A DNA stretch of 27,851 nt, taken from the NCBI GenBank assembly GCA_902489145.1, contig CABTYV010000014.1, positions 1 to 27,851 on the forward strand, given 5' to 3'. The position numbers were made by a program, and so were the translations under genes. This DNA is from an uncultured Tissierellia bacterium. GTDB taxonomy: Bacteria > Bacillota > Clostridia > Tissierellales > Peptoniphilaceae. The notes beneath the pieces are model-generated. The model was not told where the DNA came from and did no database searches. It worked only from the letters and a program-made list of their open reading frames with translations. Shown here one piece after another: positions 7,843-14,912 of this stretch. Positions within the stretch are counted from its first letter, which is position 1; the number at the start of each line of letters is the position of its first letter.

Positions 7843-8244
7843 ATGGTACAAAAGAAAAAAGTAACCCGCCGAGGCGGGAAGCGTAAGGTCAAGAAGAATA
7901 TCAGTGCCGGTCAGGCGCATATCTCTTCTACATTCAACAACTCCATGGTGACCATCACCGACTTAAACGGCAACGCCATCTCCTGGGCTTCATCCGGCCA
8001 GCTGGGCTTCCAGGGAAACCGGAAGTCCACGCCCTATGCGGCGCAGATGTGTGCCGAAGAAGCGGCCAAGGAAGCCATCAACCAGGGTCTGAAGACGGTT
8101 GAGGTCTATGTCAAAGGACCGGGTCCAGGTCGTGAATCGGCCATCCGGGCGCTGGAATCAGCCGGACTCCAGGTGACTCTGATTAAAGATGTCACGCCCA
8201 TTCCCCACAATGGCTGCCGTCCGCCGAAGAGAAGAAGAGTGTAA
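7843..8244 (+). CDS. rpsK: 30S ribosomal protein S11
   Basis: S11 lies in the platform of the 30S subunit near the mRNA exit. The 133-residue product has a basic N-terminus, the block AHISSTFNNSMVTITDLNGN, the GPGPGRESAIRAL motif and the invariant C-terminus IPHNGCRPPKRRRV. Start follows AAGGGGGAG. The gene is standard in length and context. Confidence 0.99.
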   Translation: MVQKKKVTRRGGKRKVKKNISAGQAHISSTFNNSMVTITDLNGNAISWASSGQLGFQGNRKSTPYAAQMCAEEAAKEAINQGLKTVEVYVKGPGPGRESAIRALESAGLQVTLIKDVTPIPHNGCRPPKRRRV

Positions 8245-8256
8245 GGGGAGGTAATT

Positions 8257-8844
8257 ATGTCGAGATATACAGGTCCCATTTTAAAACGCTGCCGCGCCTT
8301 GGGCATTGAGCCCCAGGTGGTGGGCATCAACAAGAAGTCCCGCCGCAATCCCGAGCAGCGTCGTCGCAAGCTTTCCGACTACGGCCTCCAGCTGCAGGAA
8401 AAGCAGAAGGCCAAGTTTGTCTACGGGGTCAATGAAAAGCAGTTCCGCAATCTCTATGCGCGTGCAGAACGGATGAGCGGCCAGACCGGTTGGAATTTGT
8501 TAAAGCTCTTAGAGCTTCGCTTTGACAATGTCGTCTACCGGATGGGCTTTGCCAGAACCCGGGCAGAAGCGCGTCAGCTGATCGTCCATGGTCATTTCCT
8601 CCTCAATGGGGAGAAGGCGACCATCCCGTCGATGACCCTGGAAGTGGGCGATCAGGTCAATGTCAAGCAGCGCTCCCGTCAAAACGGATTTTTCGCCTCC
8701 TCCTCTGACAGCATCTGGAACCAGATGCCCTGGGTAGAGGTCGATCCGGAAAAGTTGCAGGGCAAGATCCTGTCGGAACCCATGCGCGAAAACATTGACT
8801 TCCCGATTGAAGAAACGCAGATCGTCGAGCTCTATTCTAAGTAA
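8257..8844 (+). CDS. rpsD: 30S ribosomal protein S4 (form without zinc cysteines)
   Basis: S4 nucleates 30S assembly and lines the mRNA entry channel. The 195-residue product begins MSRYTGPILKRCRALGI and contains KLSDYGLQLQEKQKAKFVYGV, followed by an S4 RNA-binding domain (MGFARTRAEARQLIVHGHFLLNG, about residues 90-150). The N-terminal segment has only one cysteine, so the four-cysteine zinc knuckle of the other S4 form is absent. The gene precedes rpoA as usual. Confidence 0.97.
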   Translation: MSRYTGPILKRCRALGIEPQVVGINKKSRRNPEQRRRKLSDYGLQLQEKQKAKFVYGVNEKQFRNLYARAERMSGQTGWNLLKLLELRFDNVVYRMGFARTRAEARQLIVHGHFLLNGEKATIPSMTLEVGDQVNVKQRSRQNGFFASSSDSIWNQMPWVEVDPEKLQGKILSEPMRENIDFPIEETQIVELYSK

Positions 8845-8898
8845 TCGCAGAAAGCTTATTCTTAGCATGGACTTGGAACAATAGAGGAGGCTTGATCC

Positions 8899-9858
8899 GT
8901 GGCAGATAAACTAAATACCAAAGTAGAGATTCTATCTCTCAATGAGTCAGAACACACGGGCAAGTTCATCATGTCGCCCTTGGAAAGAGGCTATGGCACG
9001 ACGATTGGCAATTCCCTGCGCCGCGTCCTGCTCTCCTCTTTGCCGGGCTGCGCCGTCTCATCGATCAAATTCGATGAGGGGGTCCCGCATGAATTTACCA
9101 CGATTCCCGGCGTGATCGAGGATGTGCCGGAAATTATTCTGAACATCAAAGGGATTGCGATTAAGCGTCTACAGGGAGAGGGAGCGCCCGTCAGCCTGCG
9201 TTTGGATGTGGAAGGGCCGAAGATCGTCACCGCCCGGGATATTTCGGAAGTGACGGAGGTGGAGATCGTCAACAAGGATCACTATCTTTGTACGGTCAAC
9301 AGCGAAGGGGCCATTCATATGGAACTCACGGTGATCGATGGATCCGGCTATGCGCTTGCCGATATGAACAAGCACCCGGACGATCCGATTCAGACCATTG
9401 CCGTGGATTCGCTCTTCACCCCGGTTTCCAAAGTGAATTTCACGGTTGAAAATACCCGTGTCCAGCAAATCACGGACTATGATAAATTGATCCTGGAGGT
9501 ATGGACCAATGGTACCATCAGCCCCCAGGAAGCACTTGCCCAGGGCTCGCAGATTTTAATCGATCATTTTCAACATTTCATCGAATTGCCCAACTATTGC
9601 ATCGATGAAGAGGAAGAAGGGGAGGAGGAGGAAGACGAAGATCGTCTCGTGCTTCAGAAGCCGATCGAGGATCTGGATCTTTCCCTGCGCTCCTACAACT
9701 GTCTGAAACGCTCGGAGCTAAACACCCTGGGAGATATCGTCAACACTGATGCCCGCATCCTGGCCAAGATTCGCAACTTCGGCAAGAAATCCTACGAAGA
9801 AGTCGAAAAGATGGTCGAGAAATACGGGTTTGAGCTGAAGGAATTTGACGAAGAGTAA
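8899..9858 (+). CDS. rpoA: DNA-directed RNA polymerase subunit alpha
   Basis: Alpha dimerises to start RNA polymerase assembly, and its C-terminal domain contacts UP elements and activators. The 319-residue product has the N-terminal assembly block GKFIMSPLERGYGTTIGNSLRR and a C-terminal domain from about residue 258 (LRSYNCLKRSELNTLGDI, then RNFGKKSYEEV), retaining the arginine equivalent to E. coli R265. The start is GTG at 8899 behind AGAGGAGG. Residues 236-248 of the inter-domain linker are almost all Glu/Asp, more acidic than usual. The 54-bp gap before it is the largest in this operon. Confidence 0.98.
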   Translation: MADKLNTKVEILSLNESEHTGKFIMSPLERGYGTTIGNSLRRVLLSSLPGCAVSSIKFDEGVPHEFTTIPGVIEDVPEIILNIKGIAIKRLQGEGAPVSLRLDVEGPKIVTARDISEVTEVEIVNKDHYLCTVNSEGAIHMELTVIDGSGYALADMNKHPDDPIQTIAVDSLFTPVSKVNFTVENTRVQQITDYDKLILEVWTNGTISPQEALAQGSQILIDHFQHFIELPNYCIDEEEEGEEEEDEDRLVLQKPIEDLDLSLRSYNCLKRSELNTLGDIVNTDARILAKIRNFGKKSYEEVEKMVEKYGFELKEFDEE

Positions 9859-9871
9859 CAAGGAGGCAAAA

Positions 9872-10216
9872 ATGGCCAAGCAAAGAAAATTGGGGAGGAG
9901 AACGGACCATCGTTCTGCTATGCTCAGAAACCAGGTCGCTTCTCTGATTGAACACGGCCGAATTACCACCACCATTACGAGGGCGAAGGAGACCCGCAAG
10001 CTGGCAGAAAAAATGATCAGCCAGGCGAAGAAAAAGGAGCTCCATGCCAATCGGTTGATTTCCGCGACCATTTATAATAAGGATACCGCCCGCAAGCTGG
10101 TGGAGGAGATTGCGCCCCGCTATGCCGATCGTAAGGGGGGCTATACGCGGATTTTGAAGCTGGGCCCCCGCCGTGGGGACGGCTCCGAGATGGTGATTCT
10201 GGAATTGGTCGACTAA
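9872..10216 (+). CDS. rplQ: 50S ribosomal protein L17
   Basis: L17 is a large-subunit protein near the tunnel exit. The 114-residue product starts MAKQRKLGRRTDHRSAMLRN and ends with the conserved YTRILKLGPRRGDGSEMVILEL. The frame is open into the end of rpoA, but the ATG at 9872 is chosen because it follows AAGGAGG at the right distance and gives the family start. It is the last gene of the ribosomal operon; a terminator lies about 50 bp downstream. Confidence 0.98.
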   Translation: MAKQRKLGRRTDHRSAMLRNQVASLIEHGRITTTITRAKETRKLAEKMISQAKKKELHANRLISATIYNKDTARKLVEEIAPRYADRKGGYTRILKLGPRRGDGSEMVILELVD

Positions 10217-10229
10217 TTCGACTGAAATT

Positions 10230-10238
10230 TGATAGAAT
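10230..10238 (+). promoter_or_regulatory. Extended -10 promoter before the CDF exporter gene
   Basis: TGATAGAAT fits the extended -10 form TGn plus TAnAAT. No good -35 hexamer is visible at 16-18 bp, which is tolerated for this promoter type. Transcription would start near 10245, giving a leader of about 70 nt. Experimental mapping is lacking. Confidence 0.5.
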
Positions 10239-10240
10239 AG

Positions 10241-10258
10241 GACGTGCGAAAGCAGGTC
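10241..10258 (+). other. GAAA-capped leader hairpin
   Basis: Bases 10241-10247 pair with 10252-10258 around a GAAA tetraloop (10248-10251), seven positions with one G-G mismatch. A near-identical hairpin lies at 12566-12585. An alternative helix, 10239-10245 with 10267-10273, would compete with both this hairpin and the following terminator. This suggests a switching leader, but that is inference. Confidence 0.45.
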
Positions 10259-10264
10259 TGATCA

Positions 10265-10298
10265 GAATGTCCTCTTTCCGGAGGGCATTCTTTTTATT
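10265..10298 (+). terminator. Intrinsic terminator after rplQ, within the CDF leader
   Basis: GAATGTCCTC (10265-10274) pairs with GAGGGCATTC (10281-10290) with one G-U pair and a six-base loop, followed by TTTTTATT. It can end the ribosomal operon. Because it lies downstream of the -10 element at 10230-10238, it could also act as an attenuator for the next gene. Confidence 0.75.
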
Positions 10299-10313
10299 AA
10301 AAGGGGATTGGAT

Positions 10314-11534
10314 ATGAAGGGGAACCAGCTACAGAAAGGAAAAGAGTCTTTGTTCAAAAAAGACGACCGGAGACGGGCGGGCCTGGTGACCTCTTTGGTT
10401 GGCCTGGTGGCCAATGCGCTCTTGGCCATTGCCAAGATGGCGATCGGGGCCCTGTCCGGCACCCTGGCGATCACGGCAGACGGCTTTAACAACCTGACCG
10501 ACAGCATCGGGTCCCTGGTTTCCGTCCTGTCCTTTATCATCTCGGCTCGGCCCTCCGATGAGGGCCACCCCTTTGGCCATGCCCGATTTGAGTATATTGC
10601 ATCTTCCGCTATCTCCCTTTTAATACTCTTTGTGGGCTATCAGGTTTTTTGGGAGGCCATTGACAAGATCCAACGCCCCCTCCTGACCCAGATGACCCTT
10701 CTTCAGGCGGGCGTTTTGGTCGGGTCCATTTTGGTGAAGATCTGGATGAGGTTTTATTACAGCCACTGGGCGGAGCGGCTCTCTTCGTCCGTGCTCAAGG
10801 CCAATGCGGTCGACGCCCGAAATGATGTGTTGGTCACCACCGGCATCTTGCTTTCCCTGGCCCTCTCCTCCTTCCTCCAAATCGGGCTGGATGGGCCGAT
10901 CTCCCTGGTCATTGCTCTTTTGATTTTCCGCTCCGGGCTCTCCATTTTGACGCGCAATTTTGACCGTCTGATGGGGGAGGAGGCCGATCCGGACCTGATC
11001 CAAAAAATTGAAGAGGAGATGACGGCCTCGGATGCGGTTTTAGAAATTCACAATCTGAAAATTCATGACTACGGACCGGGCCAGGTCTATGCCTCCTGTG
11101 ATATTATGGTAGATGCGGATCTGAGTCTTTTGGCGGCCCATGAAGCAGCGGACCAGATCGAGCGTCGATTGGAGCGGGAGGGGATTGCCATCACGATCCA
11201 TGTGGATCCCATGGTTTTGGACGATCCAGCGGTCAATGAGATGCGCACCCTCATCCGCAAGGTGGCGGAGGGAAGCCACCAAGGCTGCCAGGTCTTCGAT
11301 CTTCAGATCGTGCCCCAGGGCGAGACCTATAAGATCGATTTTGGCTTCGCTGTCCCATATTCCATCACCGATCCGGACGCACAGCTTCACCAGGAGCTGG
11401 AAACAGTCTTACAGGCGCTTTATCCGGACTGCCAGCTGGCCATTCGGATTGAGCGTTATTCCAGTAACTTTTTGGAGGTGTCCCGCTGGGGGGAGGCCCG
11501 AAAAGGAGCGGAAAAAGAGAAGAAAGAAGCATAG
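10314..11534 (+). CDS. Cation diffusion facilitator transporter, probable Mn exporter
   Basis: CDF proteins export divalent metal by proton antiport across the cytoplasmic membrane. The 406-residue product has several hydrophobic segments over about residues 23-215 and the family motifs TADGFNNLTDS (54-64) and GHPFGH (84-89). Aligned with E. coli YiiP, the transport-site positions read N59, D63, D167, D171, the Asn/Asp-Asp/Asp set described for streptococcal MntE rather than the Asp/His zinc set; manganese is therefore inferred. The cytoplasmic part appears duplicated: a segment from about 243-300 (LEIHNLKI) resembles one from 325-382 (CQVFDLQI). The ATG at 10314 follows AAGGGG; a TTG two codons upstream is less likely. 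Confidence 0.9.
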   Translation: MKGNQLQKGKESLFKKDDRRRAGLVTSLVGLVANALLAIAKMAIGALSGTLAITADGFNNLTDSIGSLVSVLSFIISARPSDEGHPFGHARFEYIASSAISLLILFVGYQVFWEAIDKIQRPLLTQMTLLQAGVLVGSILVKIWMRFYYSHWAERLSSSVLKANAVDARNDVLVTTGILLSLALSSFLQIGLDGPISLVIALLIFRSGLSILTRNFDRLMGEEADPDLIQKIEEEMTASDAVLEIHNLKIHDYGPGQVYASCDIMVDADLSLLAAHEAADQIERRLEREGIAITIHVDPMVLDDPAVNEMRTLIRKVAEGSHQGCQVFDLQIVPQGETYKIDFGFAVPYSITDPDAQLHQELETVLQALYPDCQLAIRIERYSSNFLEVSRWGEARKGAEKEKKEA

Positions 11535-11549
11535 GGGGAGGGGCAGGAG

Positions 11550-12467
11550 ATGAATCGTCCGATGAAAATGAATGTGCCGCATCAGGAGATCGTGTTAGAG
11601 TCGGAGGATCTCTGCGTTCGGCTCTTGCCGGATGTGGGCTTTAAGGTTCGGGAGATCTTTTGGAAGGAAAAAAATTTCGACCTCCTTTACAAACCGGCCG
11701 CAGCACGCGCCGGGGCGGATCTTTCGACGGCCTATTTCAATCCCTTTCCCGGCATGAACTACCAGCCCTTCGATCGTTCCGGCCTGGATGATGTCATTCC
11801 CACCCTCTATCCCTGTCGGGTGAGTCAGATCGGGAATTTTCATAAATTTGGCGATGTTTGGGCCCGCTCCTGGCACGTGATTGAGAGCAATTTGACCCGG
11901 GACCATTGTTCGGCCTTTATCCGCCTTTCCGCCATTCCGCTATATCTGGAGCGGACGGTGTCGATTTCCGGAACCTCCCTTTTCCTCCACTACCGTTTGA
12001 TCAATGAAACGGTTTCTGCCCTGCCTTGGATGTGGTCGCTCTATACGCTGGCCGTTTATGATCCGGCGGCCCGCTTGGACCTGCCGGTGGAAGGCCCCGC
12101 GGTCGATCCGGAGACGGGGAAGAAGCATGATCTGAATTTCAGTCAGCCGGCCCTTTTTCCTGCGGATCAAAATGTTCATTTCTTTTTTGAAAGGCCGGTG
12201 CAAAAGGGATGGGCTCGGATCAGCTATCCCACGCAGGGGGTCGCTTGCCAGATCAGCTGGGATCCCTCCCTCTTTCCCTATCTAGGCGGTTCCTTCATTG
12301 GGGGGGCGCAGGCGTCAGAACGGAAGATCTGCCTCCGGCCGGGCAATGGCTATCATGAAAACCTGGAAAAGGCGCTTTCAGCCGGCAAGGCCGCGACGAT
12401 TCCGCCGGAGGGAGAACTGGTATGGGATGTGCAGCTCCGCCTTTGCGCCCTCCCGGATCGTTCATAG
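11550..12467 (+). CDS. Aldose 1-epimerase-fold protein, possibly non-catalytic
   Basis: The 305-residue product resembles galactose mutarotase superfamily proteins: GLDDVIPTLYPCRV (78-91), HKFGDVWARSWHV (98-110), ALPWMWSLYTLAVYDP (157-172) and RPGNGYHENLEKALSAG (263-279). In active mutarotases the third block normally carries a His and the fourth a Glu (WxxHP and EPxTG types); here these positions read Tyr165 and Arg263. H98 may match the first catalytic His. This suggests altered or lost epimerase activity, or a sugar-binding role. It starts 15 bp after the CDF gene behind GGGGAGGGG, so the two are probably co-transcribed. No sugar pathway gene lies nearby. Confidence 0.75.
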   Translation: MNRPMKMNVPHQEIVLESEDLCVRLLPDVGFKVREIFWKEKNFDLLYKPAAARAGADLSTAYFNPFPGMNYQPFDRSGLDDVIPTLYPCRVSQIGNFHKFGDVWARSWHVIESNLTRDHCSAFIRLSAIPLYLERTVSISGTSLFLHYRLINETVSALPWMWSLYTLAVYDPAARLDLPVEGPAVDPETGKKHDLNFSQPALFPADQNVHFFFERPVQKGWARISYPTQGVACQISWDPSLFPYLGGSFIGGAQASERKICLRPGNGYHENLEKALSAGKAATIPPEGELVWDVQLRLCALPDRS

Positions 12468-12565
12468 GCGCATTCAATGATCTTATACGATCGAAACATG
12501 AGACCCTGAACTTGATGCATTCTGTTTCACTACATTTATTTAGCCCACTGCAACAGAAAGGAGTG

Positions 12566-12585
12566 GGACGGGCGAAAGCACGTCC
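12566..12585 (+). other. GAAA-capped hairpin between Shine-Dalgarno and start codon
   Basis: Bases 12566-12573 pair with 12578-12585 around GAAA, eight positions with one G-A mismatch. AAAGGAG (12557-12563) lies just before it and the ATG of the L,D-transpeptidase gene 8 bases after. Linear distance from the AAAGGAG to the ATG is 30 nt; with the hairpin folded the effective spacing is about 10. The core GGACG-GCGAAAGCA-GTC also occurs at 10240-10258. Confidence 0.55.
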
Positions 12586-12593
12586 AACAAGCG

Positions 12594-13994
12594 ATGGAAA
12601 AATCCAAAAAAGGAAAATGGTGGCTCATAGGCTTTCTCGTACTTCTGATTGCCCTGTACGGAGCAGGGATCTACTATTTTTCAAACTATACCTATCCCAG
12701 GACCACCGTCAACGATCAAAAACGCGGCTTACTGCCACTGGACCACGCCTTTCTTGTAGATGATCATGCAAAAGTGGTGAGCGTGCTGGGGCGGAACAAT
12801 CAGGAGCATCCCCTCCGGGCGGAAGAGATCTCCTTCCGCCTGCGTAACCCAGGGGACCCGGCCCCCAGACAAAACGCCCTCCTTTGGCCTTGGGCCGTCT
12901 TCCAGTCCCATCCCTACCCGATCGATTTTGAAATGGACTATCAGGAAGAGGCCCTGGATCAGTGGATGCAGGAGAAGGGCTTTATCAAAAACGGGCCCAA
13001 GCCAGAAAACGCCAAGATTGAAATTCGGGACGAGGTCGTTCAGATCGTCCCGGAAGAAGAGGGCAATGCCCTGGACTATGACAAGCTCAAGGAGCGTATT
13101 CTCCTGGCCTTTCAGGACAATGTCGAACGTGTGGAAAGTCAGGACCTCTATGAAAAGCCAACGCTGACCCAGGAGGACCCCAAGTTTCAGGCGGAATACA
13201 AGCGGCTCGATCATATGGTCCGGGCCCGCGTCGTCTTTGATTTTGACGACCGCACCTTTACCTTTGGACCGGCCCAGGTGGTGCAGTCGCTCACTCGCAA
13301 TGCAGCGGGGTCGGTTGCCATTAACCCGGATTCGGTCAAGTCCTGGATCGAGGATATGGCCAAAAAGACCGATACCTTCGGCAAGGATCGCCGCTTCCAG
13401 ACCACGGGTCGGGGGACGGTGAGTGTGCCGCCGGGCATCTACGGTTGGCAGATCCATGTGGAAAAGACCCTGGACAAGCTGATGAAGCTGTTGGAGGAGG
13501 GCGGCGTTCATGAGGACGCTAAGCCCGCCTACCGCCACTACGGCGAGGCCCGGGGGCGCAATGACATTGGCAGCACCTACATCGAGGTAGACCTTTCCCG
13601 CCAGCATCTTTGGGCCTATCAAAAGGGACGGCTGGTCCTGGAATCCGACCTGGTGTCGGGTACCACCAACAACAAATATGAGACTCCGGTCGGGGTCAAC
13701 CAAATCTGGTCCATGGAAAAGGATCGGACCCTCAAGGGGCAAAACTTGGATGGCAGCAAGTATGAGTCCAAGGTGAAATACTGGATGCCGGTCAATTACC
13801 GGGGGATTGGCTTCCATGACGCCCCCTGGCGGTCAGCCTTTGGTGGGAACATCTACCGGACGGGCGGATCTCATGGCTGCATGAACCTGCCGGAAAAGGT
13901 TGCGGAGCAGATTTTCACCACCTTCAAGGTCAATACGCCCGTCGTCATCTATGAGTCGGCGACGCATTTCTCCCCGCCAGATAAGGTGCAGTAG
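12594..13994 (+). CDS. Membrane-anchored L,D-transpeptidase (YkuD family)
   Basis: Enzymes of this family cross-link peptidoglycan (3-3 bonds) or attach proteins to it outside the membrane. The 466-residue product has a basic N-terminus and a single membrane segment (about 9-29). A middle region (about 80-310) probably includes the peptidoglycan-binding fold often paired with YkuD. The YkuD domain runs from about 325 (STYIEVDLSRQHLWAYQKG) to 460, with GIGFHDAPW and the catalytic motif SHGCMNLP (Cys429). The ATG at 12594 has no adjacent ribosome-binding site and is the only in-frame start compatible with the N-terminal anchor. It is followed 33 bp later by ecfA1. Confidence 0.93.
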   Translation: MEKSKKGKWWLIGFLVLLIALYGAGIYYFSNYTYPRTTVNDQKRGLLPLDHAFLVDDHAKVVSVLGRNNQEHPLRAEEISFRLRNPGDPAPRQNALLWPWAVFQSHPYPIDFEMDYQEEALDQWMQEKGFIKNGPKPENAKIEIRDEVVQIVPEEEGNALDYDKLKERILLAFQDNVERVESQDLYEKPTLTQEDPKFQAEYKRLDHMVRARVVFDFDDRTFTFGPAQVVQSLTRNAAGSVAINPDSVKSWIEDMAKKTDTFGKDRRFQTTGRGTVSVPPGIYGWQIHVEKTLDKLMKLLEEGGVHEDAKPAYRHYGEARGRNDIGSTYIEVDLSRQHLWAYQKGRLVLESDLVSGTTNNKYETPVGVNQIWSMEKDRTLKGQNLDGSKYESKVKYWMPVNYRGIGFHDAPWRSAFGGNIYRTGGSHGCMNLPEKVAEQIFTTFKVNTPVVIYESATHFSPPDKVQ

Positions 13995-14027
13995 GTCGAA
14001 GGTTCAAAATGGTAAAGGACAAAAAGA

Positions 14028-14912
14028 TTGGAAATGACAAAGCAAGCTCGGCTCGATGAACGCGAGGAAGAGACCGACGAAAAAGTGGTAATTTCCCTCT
14101 CCCATGTGTCTTACACATATCCATCGGAGGGGGAAGAAAGAAAGGAAGCGGTCCTCCAGGACCTGTCCTTCCAGGTGCATCAAGGGGAATTTATCGCCAT
14201 TCTCGGCCACAATGGGTCGGGCAAGTCTACGCTTGCCCGACTTTTGAATGCCCAGATCAAGCCAACGGAGGGGATCGTTGAGGTCATGGGGCTGGATACC
14301 CGGAAGGATGAGCAGCTATGGACCATCCGCTCCCACTGTGGCATGGTGTTTCAAAACCCGGACAACCAGATGGTCGCCTCGATCGTGGAGGAGGACGTGG
14401 CCTTTGGACCAGAAAACTTGGGGATCCCCCTGCCGGAGCTTCGGGAGCGGGTCGACTATGCTTTGGAAGTAGTCGGCATGAGCGAATTTCGCCATAGACA
14501 GCCCCACCGCCTCTCCGGCGGACAAAAGCAGCGGGTGGCCATCGCAGGCGTTTTGGCCATGCTTCCTACCTGCATCGTCATGGATGAGCCGACGGCCATG
14601 CTGGACCCGGTGGGACGCCGGGAGATTATGGAGACCATTCTTCATCTCAACCAGGTGGAGGGCAAGACCATCCTTTTGATCACCCACCACATGGAAGAGG
14701 CCGTGCGGGCGGACCGGGTCCTGGTCCTGGACCAGGGCCGGCTTAGCCTGTCCGGCCCGCCTCGGTCGGTCTTTGGTCAGGTCGAAAAGATGCGGTCCCT
14801 GTCCTTGGATGTGCCCCAGGTCACGGAGCTGGCGGCCCGCCTCCATGCAGCCGGCTACCCCGTGCGGGGGGACCTGTTGGAGGTGGAAGAATTGGTGGAG
14901 GCGCTCTCATGA
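14028..14912 (+). CDS. ecfA1: ECF transporter ATPase EcfA1
   Basis: This is one of the two ATPases of the energy-coupling factor module, which drives uptake of vitamins or metals by separate S components. The 294-residue product has Walker A GHNGSGKST (60-68), Q-loop FQNPDNQMVASIVEEDVAFG typical of EcfA, signature LSGGQKQRVAIAG and Walker B CIVMDEPTA. Start is uncertain: TTG at 14028 is 8 bases from AAAGGA, whereas ATG at 14034 is 14 bases away. It overlaps ecfA2 by 4 bp (ATGA). No S component lies nearby, so the module is probably shared by several substrates. Confidence 0.95.
   Translation: MEMTKQARLDEREEETDEKVVISLSHVSYTYPSEGEERKEAVLQDLSFQVHQGEFIAILGHNGSGKSTLARLLNAQIKPTEGIVEVMGLDTRKDEQLWTIRSHCGMVFQNPDNQMVASIVEEDVAFGPENLGIPLPELRERVDYALEVVGMSEFRHRQPHRLSGGQKQRVAIAGVLAMLPTCIVMDEPTAMLDPVGRREIMETILHLNQVEGKTILLITHHMEEAVRADRVLVLDQGRLSLSGPPRSVFGQVEKMRSLSLDVPQVTELAARLHAAGYPVRGDLLEVEELVEALS

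Noticed and set aside
10239..10313. yybP-ykoY manganese riboswitch or NiCo riboswitch before the CDF gene
   Set aside because: The leader is too short and lacks the multi-helix junction and conserved loops of both classes.
12729..13817. 362-codon minus-strand frame opposite the L,D-transpeptidase
   Set aside because: It overlaps a well-supported gene and shows no recognisable domain.
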